In this document: positions 26,290 through 33,719 of the stretch, one piece after another | Position numbering within the stretch: position 1 is the first letter of the stretch | Layout: each line of letters starts with the position of its first letter | Source: JAHBVY01 sp964415255 | GTDB lineage: Bacteria; Myxococcota_A; Polyangia; Polyangiales; Polyangiaceae | Direction: 5' to 3' | DNA: 64,000 nt | Assembly (NCBI GenBank): GCA_964415255.1 | Contig: CAYQAC010000002.1 | Coordinates: 1-64,000, forward strand | Notes under the pieces: model-generated | What the model was told of the DNA's origin: nothing | The model's database searches: none | Seen by the model: the letters and a program-made list of their open reading frames with translations, nothing else | Made by a program: the position numbers and the translations under genes

Positions 26290-26405
26290 CCGCGCTGAGC
26301 CACTGGAGCCACTAGAACGCGCTGAGCCACTCACCGCTGAGCCATTGGAGCCACTGACCGCGCTGAGCCACGCGCCGCCCTGAGCCACTCACTGGCCACC
26401 CCGAG
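26285..26405. repeat. Degenerate 26-bp tandem repeats in the spacer
   Basis: Units beginning ACTGACCGCGCTGAGCCACT and ending GGAGCC occur at 26285 and again near 26353, with a partly scrambled copy between. They begin inside the last codons of the transglutaminase gene and end ~15 bases before the next ATG. Confidence 0.8.
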
Positions 26406-26421
26406 CAAATAGTCAGTCACC

Positions 26422-27654
26422 ATGAGCAACCTCATCGTCCCCTTCTTGTACGAGCTGCGCGCGCGGCGCCTGCGAGTCGGCGCGCAGGAGGCCGTGGAGC
26501 TGGCCAAGGCGCTCCGCCTGGGCCTCCACCAGCACAGCCTGGACGGCTTCTACTACCTCGCGCGATCGCTGATGGTGCACACGGAGACCGATCTCGATCG
26601 CTTCGATGAGGCCTTCCTGGCGCACTTCAAGGGCGTGGTGATCGCGCCGAGTGAGCTCGCCTCGCAGCTGGAGGAGTGGCTCAAAGATCCCAAGCAGCTC
26701 GCGGCCCTGACCGATGAGCAGCGCGCCGCCTTGCAGGAGCTCTCCACTGAGGAGCTGCGGCGCCTGCTTGAGGAGCGGCTCAAGGAGCAGAAGGAGCGCC
26801 ACGAGGGCGGCAGCAAGTGGATCGGCACCGGCGGCACCAGCCCCTTCGGCACCGGCGGCGAGCACCCCTCCGGCATCAGCATGCGCGCGCGCGGCAGCCA
26901 AGGCGGCGGCGGCAAGGGCGCGATGGGCATGGCGGACGCCAGGAAGTACCGCCCTTACCGCTCTGATCTGGTGCTCGACGTCCGGCAGATTGAGGTGGCG
27001 CTGAGGAAGCTGCGGCAGTTCAGCCGCGATGGTCGCGAGGAGGAGCTCGACATTGAGGCCACCATCGATGCCACTGCGAAGAACTTCGGTGAGCTCGAGG
27101 TGGTGCTCCGGCGCCCCAAGAAGAGCAACGTGCGGGTGCTGCTCTTGATGGACGTGGGCGGCTCCATGGACCCCTTCGCGCAGACGGTGAGCCAGCTGTT
27201 CAGCGCCGCCAAGCGCGCCTCACATTTCCGTGAGGTAAAGGCCTATTACTTCCACAACGCGATTTACGGCCGGGTGTTCACCAGCGACACGCTGATGGAG
27301 CCCGTCTCCGTGCCGGAGCTGGTGGACTCGCTGAACGCGCGCTGGAAGGTGATCTTGGTGGGGGACGCCGCCATGGCCCCGGGTGAGCTGCTCGGCAGCG
27401 GGCCCTGGGGCTCCACCCTGTACGGCGCGGGGCTCGGCGGCCCGAACGGCCTCGACTGGTTCATGCACCTCGCGCGCCGCTTCGATCGCAGCTGTTGGCT
27501 CAACCCGGATCCGCCGCGCTACTGGGGCGGCGGCACCTGCAAGGCCATCCGCGCGGTGTTCCCCATGTTCCACCTCACGCTCGAGGGCCTCACGGAGGCC
27601 ATGACCCACCTCTCGAAGAGCACCCCCGCGCCCCCCAGTGAGCTGATGTTGTGA
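26422..27654 (+). CDS. CoxE-like VWA domain protein
   Basis: 410 residues, cytoplasmic. The N-terminal half (LIVPFLYELRARRLRVGAQE, then a long charged helical region) is typical of CoxE/YehP-type proteins. A von Willebrand A domain begins near residue 235, with metal-site motif DVGGS (DxGxS) and an Asp in ILVGDAAMAPGE. Between them is a Gly/Ser-rich loop (~130-165). Family members often work with a MoxR-type AAA ATPase; none is adjacent here. A Mg2+-dependent assembly or chaperone-like role is inferred from the family. Confidence 0.85.
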   Translation: MSNLIVPFLYELRARRLRVGAQEAVELAKALRLGLHQHSLDGFYYLARSLMVHTETDLDRFDEAFLAHFKGVVIAPSELASQLEEWLKDPKQLAALTDEQRAALQELSTEELRRLLEERLKEQKERHEGGSKWIGTGGTSPFGTGGEHPSGISMRARGSQGGGGKGAMGMADARKYRPYRSDLVLDVRQIEVALRKLRQFSRDGREEELDIEATIDATAKNFGELEVVLRRPKKSNVRVLLLMDVGGSMDPFAQTVSQLFSAAKRASHFREVKAYYFHNAIYGRVFTSDTLMEPVSVPELVDSLNARWKVILVGDAAMAPGELLGSGPWGSTLYGAGLGGPNGLDWFMHLARRFDRSCWLNPDPPRYWGGGTCKAIRAVFPMFHLTLEGLTEAMTHLSKSTPAPPSELML

Positions 27655-27659
27655 ACTTA

Positions 27660-27860
27660 TCAGAATAGCTTACCAAGCAGCTGCTTGGCTTGGTCAGCTG
27701 CGCTGTCTATGGACTCCCCGGAGATGGCGCTGAGCACCGGGCCGCGGATGGCCTCAGGCAGCTTCTCTGACAGGAAATCGCGCACCACCGTCGCGGCCTT
27801 CTCCGCCTGCTCCGGGCTCAAGTCAGCGCGCTCAACCAAGGGCTTGATGAGTTCCTTCAT
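27660..27860 (-). CDS. Small helical protein, 66 residues
   Basis: From an ATG at 27860: an acidic, fully helical sequence (LVERADLSPEQAEKAATVV, then RDFLSEKLPEAIRGPVLSAI, ending KQLLGKLF). Very similar short proteins with the SPEQAEKA...FLKEKLP layout occur across bacteria, often annotated DUF2267- or DUF2780-like; function unknown. It converges with the VWA gene, with only 5 bases between their stops. Confidence 0.75.
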   Translation of the reverse strand: MKELIKPLVERADLSPEQAEKAATVVRDFLSEKLPEAIRGPVLSAISGESIDSAADQAKQLLGKLF

Positions 27861-27973
27861 GGCCCTGGTTCACCACGTGAGCGCACGCGAAGCAAGCGCG
27901 TGCGTGGTCGCTCGGCGCCGTGTGTCGCCTCGAGACGCCCGGCACGGCACAGGGACTGCAGCGCCGCGAGGCG

Positions 27974-28007
27974 CCGCGCCGTTTGGACCAACCCCCAAAA
28001 ACCCGAG
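27974..28007 (-). repeat. Dispersed G-rich motif, copy 4
   Basis: Minus strand: GGGTTTTTGGGGGTTGG, seven bases, then GGCGCGGC. It is ~20 bases 3' of the membrane protein gene 28026-28679 on the same strand. Confidence 0.65.
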
Positions 28008-28025
28008 AGGCGGTGGCGGCCCTTA

Positions 28026-28679
28026 CTACGAAGGGGGCTTCAGCCCTTGAGGCACTGGCACCGTCGCCTCGCGCTCGCGGATGCGCTTCTCCAGATCGGC
28101 GAGCGGCTTCTGCAGATCGAGCCCCTCGAACGCGGAGGGCGCCGGGCGCCGGCCCTCCTCAGTCAGCTGGTAGCGCTCGGTGCGCACCGGCGGCGCCTCC
28201 GTCCGCCCCGACATGGCCAACACGATGCTGTAGACGGCGTAGTCCTGGATGAGCTCCACGCGGATGGTTTGCTCGGCGAGGCGCACGCCGCGCACCGTCC
28301 AGCCGCCATCGAGGGTGTCGCCGCGCTTCAAGCCGACCAGCAGCGCGGCGTCCGCGGCGAGCTCCGCCTCACCCGCCTCAGGTGGGAACCAGTGGTGCAT
28401 GAAGCGCGCGCGGAAGGCCTCCTGGGTGAGCTCATCGGTCGCGCTCGGCTCAGCGCGCTGCTCGCTCGGCGACACCAGCGAGATCCCCACGATGGCCGCC
28501 ACCGCCCCCACCCCAGCGACGATCAGCCTCCACGGCGGCCGCGCTTCGTCAGGTGAGCTGCCAGTGCTGCCGGAGGTGGCTGGCTTATGGTCAGGAGCCT
28601 TACCTACCTGGGAGTCAGCTGGAGCTGCCTGGGACGGAGCGCCAGGCGACCTCCCTGCGCCTCGCCCCGCGCCGCTCAC
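28026..28679 (-). CDS. Single-pass membrane protein, partner of the chemoreceptor-like protein
   Basis: 217 residues from GTG 28679, whose GTGA overlaps the stop of the chemoreceptor gene. Residues 1-50 are a low-complexity Ser/Pro/Gly cytoplasmic segment; one membrane helix follows (RLIVAGVGAVAAIVGISLV). The rest, ~145 residues, would be periplasmic and shows a small beta-rich domain (GWTVRGVRLAEQTIRVELIQ) and a charged C-terminal helix. No family recognised. Tight coupling suggests it acts with the receptor, perhaps as its periplasmic sensor, since the receptor lacks one. Confidence 0.7.
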   Translation of the reverse strand: MSGAGRGAGRSPGAPSQAAPADSQVGKAPDHKPATSGSTGSSPDEARPPWRLIVAGVGAVAAIVGISLVSPSEQRAEPSATDELTQEAFRARFMHHWFPPEAGEAELAADAALLVGLKRGDTLDGGWTVRGVRLAEQTIRVELIQDYAVYSIVLAMSGRTEAPPVRTERYQLTEEGRRPAPSAFEGLDLQKPLADLEKRIREREATVPVPQGLKPPS

Positions 28680-30478
28680 GCCTGCCCCTTCAGCTGGCGC
28701 TTGAGCTGGGACGCACCACCAACCAGCTCACTCAGCGCCACGTCCTGACGACGCGCGGCCTCTTCAATCTGCGTCGCCGCCGCCAGCGCGCCCTCCGAGC
28801 CGCGCGCCTGCTGACGGTGCGAGGTGTTCAGCTGGTTCACCATGTTGCTGATGTTCTCGATCGCCTGAGTGATCTGCCGGCCGCCGCGCGTCTGCTCCTG
28901 GCTTGAGCGCTCCACTTGCAGGCTGATGGTGCGCATCTTCTCGCCGCTCTTCATGATGAGCTCCGAGCCGCGCGCTTGCTGCGCCGTGGCGGCGGCGATC
29001 TGCTGCACCGTCTCCGCGATGCGACCGATGGCGTCCGTCACCTGCTTGCTGCCCTTCGCCTGCTCCACCGTGGCGCGCGCGATGGCGCGCACCATGTTGG
29101 TGCTCTTCTGAGAGCTCTCAAGGATCTTCTTCAGCGCGCGCTCCGCCTCGTTGCTCACCTCCACGCCGCGATCGACGTTCTGCGCGCCGCGCTCCACCGC
29201 CTGGATGGCGTTCTTGCTCTCCGCCTGGATAGTCTTGATAAGATCGGCGATTTCCTTCGTGCTAGCGCCGGCGCGCTCCGCCAAGTCCTTGATCTCGTCG
29301 GCCACCACCGCAAAGCCCTTGCCGTGCTCGCCCGCCTGCGCCGCGATGATGGCGGCGTTCAGCGCCAGCAGGTTCGTCTGCTCGGCCACCTCATCGATCA
29401 CATTGAGGATTTGCCCGATGGCGTCGATGCGCGAGCCAAGGTTTGAGATCACCGCCACCGCCTCCTGGCTGCTCTCCTTGATGCGGTAAATCTCGCCAAT
29501 GGTCTTGAGGATGGACTCCGCGCCGCGCTCAGCGTCCTGCGCCACCTCCTCTGAGAGCCGCGCCGTCTCGTTGGCGTTCGACTGCACCTGATCGATGGAG
29601 ACATCCATCTCGTTCATGCTGGAGCTGGTCTCCTCTGCGGTGAGCGAGAGCGCGTCGACGTTCTTTGCCACCTCCTTGATGGAGTAGGCCATCTCCTCGA
29701 TCGAGGCGACCGTCTCACGCACGCTGGTGCCAAGCTCCCCGATGTTCTCCGCCACCTCGTCGTTGGTGGCCGTCATCTCCAGGATGGATGAGCTGCTCTC
29801 CTCCGCGCTGCCCGCCAGCACCTCCACGTGCTGCGCGATCTCCCGGAGGTTCGAGGTCATCTCCTTGATGTGGGCTGCGGTCAGCTCACTTGACTGAAGC
29901 TGGTGTGCGACGCCCTCCGAGAGCATCGCGACGGCGCCCGACAGCGTCTCCGCCGCGGCCGCTGCCTCCGCCATGCGCGCCGCGTCGCTCGCGTGCTCAG
30001 CGGTGGCTGCCGCGAGCTCCGCCTCAAGCTCCGCCACCCGCTCAGGATCTTCAGCGCGCTGAGCGCGCAGCGTCGTCAGCTCATCGCCCTGCTCGCGTAG
30101 TTTCCGGGCGGCTTCATCGAGCTCCACGCGCAGGCTCCGGGTGCGCTCATCCGCCTCGGTCTCCACCTGGCGCAGCCGCGCGCGGCCGTCCCCCTGCTCT
30201 TCAGCGAGCAGCGCGATCTCTTCATACAGCGCGGCCACTTCAGCGGGCGCGCCCTCCGGCGTGGCGACCACCTTGCCGGCCGCCGCGCGTCGGAGCGCCG
30301 TGCGCACGCCGTCGAGCTTGGGGCCGCTCGCAGAGCTGGCGTAGAGCACGCCAGCCAGGCCACCGACGCCGGCGATCAAGGCGATCAGCAGGGTGTTGTC
30401 CTTCCCCACCAGGACGGCCAGCGCCGCCGCCACCACCACGATCGCATGTCCGAAAAGCTGACGCTGAGAGAGTGTCAT
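28676..30478 (-). CDS. Methyl-accepting chemotaxis-type receptor without periplasmic domain
   Basis: 600 residues from the ATG at 30478 (a TTG six codons earlier is possible). One long or two closely spaced membrane helices at ~5-45 leave no room for a periplasmic sensor domain. A long coiled coil follows, then the receptor signalling hairpin (EQTNLLALNAAIIAAQAGEH-GKGFAVVADEIKDLAERA) near residues 380-430, then more coiled coil to the end. No HAMP domain is obvious. No cheA or cheW gene is in the window, so its kinase partner is elsewhere. It overlaps the next gene by 4 bases. Confidence 0.9.
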   Translation of the reverse strand: MTLSQRQLFGHAIVVVAAALAVLVGKDNTLLIALIAGVGGLAGVLYASSASGPKLDGVRTALRRAAAGKVVATPEGAPAEVAALYEEIALLAEEQGDGRARLRQVETEADERTRSLRVELDEAARKLREQGDELTTLRAQRAEDPERVAELEAELAAATAEHASDAARMAEAAAAAETLSGAVAMLSEGVAHQLQSSELTAAHIKEMTSNLREIAQHVEVLAGSAEESSSSILEMTATNDEVAENIGELGTSVRETVASIEEMAYSIKEVAKNVDALSLTAEETSSSMNEMDVSIDQVQSNANETARLSEEVAQDAERGAESILKTIGEIYRIKESSQEAVAVISNLGSRIDAIGQILNVIDEVAEQTNLLALNAAIIAAQAGEHGKGFAVVADEIKDLAERAGASTKEIADLIKTIQAESKNAIQAVERGAQNVDRGVEVSNEAERALKKILESSQKSTNMVRAIARATVEQAKGSKQVTDAIGRIAETVQQIAAATAQQARGSELIMKSGEKMRTISLQVERSSQEQTRGGRQITQAIENISNMVNQLNTSHRQQARGSEGALAAATQIEEAARRQDVALSELVGGASQLKRQLKGQA

Positions 30479-30768
30479 CGAGGATGTCGTTTCCAATCGC
30501 GCGCCGGGCGGCGGCTCACCGACGCTCAGCGCCCTTCAAGCGCCTGAGGCGCGTCGCGGTGAGTATTGACCAGGTTGCCCCAGAACCGAAAGCTCACCGC
30601 GCCCCAGGGCCCCTGATCGGCGGCGCCGCGCGGCCAGGCGCAGCCGCAGAGGCAGCGCACGGGCGCCGCCCGAGCTACGCGGTTCAGCCTCAAACACCCG
30701 TACGGGAGGCTCAGAATCGCCGACCTCGGGCGCCAGGAGGAGCGCAGCGGGGAGCAGATGTGCAGGGG
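30479..30768. other. Spacer between kinase and receptor genes
   Basis: About 290 bases. Open frames exist on both strands because of high G+C, but none has a ribosome-binding site or recognisable protein. It should contain the promoter of the receptor operon on the minus strand. Confidence 0.5.
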
Positions 30769-32436
30769 TCAGCCGCGACTCGAGGGCGGCGGCTCAGGCA
30801 GCAAGGTGGGGCCGTGGATGGGCAGCTGGAAGCGCAGCACCGCCCCCGGTGAGCCCGCCTCAGCGTACAGGTCCCCGCCGTGCTCCATCACGATGCGCTG
30901 GACGATGGCGAGGCCGAGCCCCGTGCCGTGCGCCTTGGTGGTGACGTAGGGCTCGAACAGCCGGTCACGCACCTCCGGCGCGAAGCCTGGGCCGTTGTCC
31001 GCCACCCCGATCTCCACGTGGGTGTGCCCCAGCGGGCGCACCCACACGGCGACCCGCGGCTTGGGTTCCGCGCGGCAAGCGTCCACGGCGTTCTGCAGCA
31101 GGTTGGTCATCACCTGCACCAGCTGATCGCGATCGGCCACTAGCGTGGGGCAAGGCTCCACCGAGAGCTCGATCACGACGCCCGCCTCATCGTGCTCTGT
31201 ATGTAGGCCGACCACCTGACGCACCGCCTGCGCCACGTCCATCGGCGCGGGGTTCGGCGGGGGGAGCCGCGCGAAGCGCGTGAACTCGGTGACGATGGTG
31301 TTGATCCGCTTCACCTCGCCTAACACGGTCGTCGTCGCCTCGTCGAAGTAGTCGTCGAAGGCGGCGTCACCGCGCGCGCGCAGGCGCCGGAGCGTCTCCA
31401 CCGCCGCGCGGATCGGCGCCAGCGGGTTCTTGATCTCGTGAGCGACCTGACGTGCGACCTCACGCCGCGCCGCGATGCGCTCCGTGGCGGCGAGCCGGCG
31501 CCGCAAGGCGGCCAGATCTTGGATGGCTTGATTGAAGGCGTCGGCCAGCTCAACCAGCTCACGCCCGCCGCGCCCTCGCACGGGGCGCGGCTGACCCTCC
31601 ACCACGCGGCGCGCCTCCGCGGAGAGATCGGAGATGGGGCGCGCCAGGCCCCGCGCGAGCAAGTAAGCGATGAGGAGCGCGCCGGCCAGGGTGCCGCCAC
31701 CGATCACCCCCAGGGTGAGATCCAGCCGCTCCAGGGAGGCGGAGAGCGGCACCCGCGAGCGCGTCGCCACGAAGCGCGCGTCGCCGAGCCCCTTCACAGT
31801 CAGCTCAGCTGACAATACATTGGGGTCAGGGGCGCTGTCCGTCGCCTGGCGGATCGTCACACCGTGGCTCCGCCCCACGTCCTCCAGCAGCCGAGTCAGG
31901 TGGCGCGCGGCGTACACCCCGACCCACACCCGGCCGCGGCTGCGCGTGCAGTGCGCCTGAAGCGCCAGGGGGCCGCCGGCCACGGGGCGGAGCTCAGCCC
32001 CCTGCTGCGGCCGCGCCACCTGCGCCGCGAGCTCAGGCGCCTTGCTCCCGGTCACCAGCGCCTGGTGCACCGCGCCGAGCACCTCGCCCTCACTCGTGAG
32101 CAAGACCAGCTCCTCCACCCCGAGCGTCCGCTGCAAGTCAGCTACCCTGACGCTGACGGCGAGCCGCCGCCCGGAGTCGAGCCGCCCCGTGGAGAGGTCA
32201 ATCAGGGTGCTGTCCAAGGTCGGGTCGTGACGGCACAAGAGCTCAACCAGCTCCGGCAGGCGCGCCACCTCAGCGCTCAGCTGCTCATCCAGGCGCGCCA
32301 CGGCCTCCTGAAACTGCTCCCGGAAGCGCTCCTCCTCCGTGCTCCGCCAGGCCTCACGCACCGCGAAGCCGAGCGTCGCCGTCACCGCGATGGTGAGCAC
32401 GGTGATCGCGAGCATCAAGCGCTGAGCGAGGGTCAC
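30769..32436 (-). CDS. Membrane sensor histidine kinase (NtrY/NtrB-like)
   Basis: 555 residues from GTG 32436. Helix 1 at ~8-28 (AITVLTIAVTATLGFAV), a ~200-residue periplasmic sensor, helix 2 near 235-255 (LGVIGGGTLAGALLIAYLLA), HAMP, then a His box with His near 333 (EVARQVAHEIKNPLAPIRAA) and ATPase motifs NLLQNAVD, DNGPGFAP and GTGLGLAIVQRI. No receiver or regulator gene is adjacent, so it is an orphan. A set of 33-bp repeats lies immediately upstream of its start. Confidence 0.9.
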   Translation of the reverse strand: MTLAQRLMLAITVLTIAVTATLGFAVREAWRSTEEERFREQFQEAVARLDEQLSAEVARLPELVELLCRHDPTLDSTLIDLSTGRLDSGRRLAVSVRVADLQRTLGVEELVLLTSEGEVLGAVHQALVTGSKAPELAAQVARPQQGAELRPVAGGPLALQAHCTRSRGRVWVGVYAARHLTRLLEDVGRSHGVTIRQATDSAPDPNVLSAELTVKGLGDARFVATRSRVPLSASLERLDLTLGVIGGGTLAGALLIAYLLARGLARPISDLSAEARRVVEGQPRPVRGRGGRELVELADAFNQAIQDLAALRRRLAATERIAARREVARQVAHEIKNPLAPIRAAVETLRRLRARGDAAFDDYFDEATTTVLGEVKRINTIVTEFTRFARLPPPNPAPMDVAQAVRQVVGLHTEHDEAGVVIELSVEPCPTLVADRDQLVQVMTNLLQNAVDACRAEPKPRVAVWVRPLGHTHVEIGVADNGPGFAPEVRDRLFEPYVTTKAHGTGLGLAIVQRIVMEHGGDLYAEAGSPGAVLRFQLPIHGPTLLPEPPPSSRG

Positions 32437-32440
32437 GGGT

Positions 32441-32540
32441 GCATCCTAAAGCGAAGAGCCGAGCGCATCCTCAAATGAACAGCTGAGCGTCACAGGCGCG
32501 TGCTGAAGTGAAGCGCTGGGCGCCACAGGTGCATCCTAAC
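32441..32540. repeat. 33-bp tandem repeat upstream of the orphan kinase
   Basis: Units start with GC(A/G)T(C/G)CT at 32441, 32465, 32498 and 32531. The middle two are exactly 33 bp each; the first lacks the last 9 bases and the fourth is only begun. The array starts 5 bases from the kinase start codon. Confidence 0.85.
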
Positions 32541-32608
32541 GGCCAGCGAGACGTCGCGGCATGGGCGCAGCGGGAGCGAAGCGAGGCGACACCATGCGGG
32601 GCTGAGAC

Positions 32609-33112
32609 TCAACGCCGCGCGCTGCGCAGCGCTTCCGCGATATCAACGAGCCACCGCTTCGCCTCGGGCGCCGTCGCGACGGTGCTCCACTCGGTGTCCG
32701 AGGCAGCGAGCTTCCCCCTGACGTATTCCTGCACCTCGCTTCTTTCGATGATCTGCTTGGGAGCGCCGTCCGCCTCGCGAATCAGGCTCATTAGCTCCTC
32801 TGTACCTTGCAGCGCGATCTCACGGTGCCGCTCGCGAGTGAGCTCAAAAGGCGTATCGCCAGGCGTCTCTTTGAGCTCCCTCTCAGCGACAGCCAAGCGA
32901 ATCGCCAACGCGCGACGTGGCGGCTCAATGCGATGCGCGTGCTCAGCGTAGATCTGCACGCGCTCCTCAGTGCGCTCGATCTCGTACACCGATGGCCTGA
33001 GGTCTGGACCGCCATCCCGAGCCTTGAACTCGCGCACCTGCAGCTCCTCGGCGGGCAGCTCTTCCTCCCAATTGGCGAGCCGCCTCGCAAATCGGAGCAC
33101 CACCCTACTCAC
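32609..33112 (-). CDS. Hypothetical protein coupled to a HEAT-repeat protein
   Basis: 167 residues from GTG 33112, overlapping the stop of the HEAT-repeat gene by 4 bases. Charged, soluble, no signal peptide or helix of membrane type. The N-terminal half has beta strands (LQVREFKARDGGPDLRPSVY) and the C-terminal half looks helical (EIALQGTEELMSLIREADG). I do not recognise a family. The coupling suggests it forms a two-protein unit with its neighbour. Confidence 0.65.
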   Translation of the reverse strand: MSRVVLRFARRLANWEEELPAEELQVREFKARDGGPDLRPSVYEIERTEERVQIYAEHAHRIEPPRRALAIRLAVAERELKETPGDTPFELTRERHREIALQGTEELMSLIREADGAPKQIIERSEVQEYVRGKLAASDTEWSTVATAPEAKRWLVDIAEALRSARR

Positions 33113-33522
33113 AGATCCGTGGCGTCCCTTGCCGCGCCGCGAACCGCGGCGCTCAGATCCGCTTCGGCGATACGCCGCAGCTCAGCGATGGTGCTCGGAT
33201 CCAAATGCCGCGCCAACCCATAGATCGCGCCCTCCCGCACGACCGCCTCCCTGTGTTGGAGCAGCGGCACAAGGGCGTCGCGCACCAGCGCCGATTCTGC
33301 AGACCTCCCAAGGATCTCCGCCGCGAAGGTCAGATCACCTGGCGTCAGTCCACCCGCGTCGATGAGCCGAGCCAGCTGCGTTGGCGACCGCTTCAAGATG
33401 AACTCGAATGCTGCTTCACACGGCTCACGCCATCGATCGCTCACCTCACGCCCCAGGTCGGCATGGAGGCTATCGAAAGGAGGTGGCGCAGGCCGATTGC
33501 GCGCAACGGAGGTCCTAGACAC
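33109..33522 (-). CDS. Small HEAT-repeat protein
   Basis: 137 residues from GTG 33522. The C-terminal ~85 residues form two or three HEAT-type helical pairs (LVPLLQHREAVVREGAIYGL and IAELRRIAEADLSAAVRGAA). Cytoplasmic. HEAT repeats are protein-protein scaffolds, so this is more likely an adaptor or inhibitor than an enzyme. The next gene overlaps it by 4 bases. The pair stands alone between two divergent or distant transcripts. Confidence 0.65.
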   Translation of the reverse strand: MSRTSVARNRPAPPPFDSLHADLGREVSDRWREPCEAAFEFILKRSPTQLARLIDAGGLTPGDLTFAAEILGRSAESALVRDALVPLLQHREAVVREGAIYGLARHLDPSTIAELRRIAEADLSAAVRGAARDATDL

Positions 33523-33719
33523 ACAGCATTTCTACCACGATCTTCGCCCAAGGCCCGGCCCTGGCGCTGTGCCCTACACGTATGGCGAGCGAGGCGACGG
33601 CCACCGCTGAGGACCCTGAGCGGGTGGAGCCGAACACGCCGCACCGCTGCGTGGCGCGCGGTCTACCTGTGATTTGAGCGCGACGAACGGTCACCGCTCG
33701 CCGTGCTAGGTTGCGCCGC

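Noticed and set aside
30541..30740. Open minus-strand frame ending in GNLVNTHRDAPQ
   Set aside because: No start codon with a ribosome site, Cys- and Arg-rich low-complexity translation, no recognisable family.
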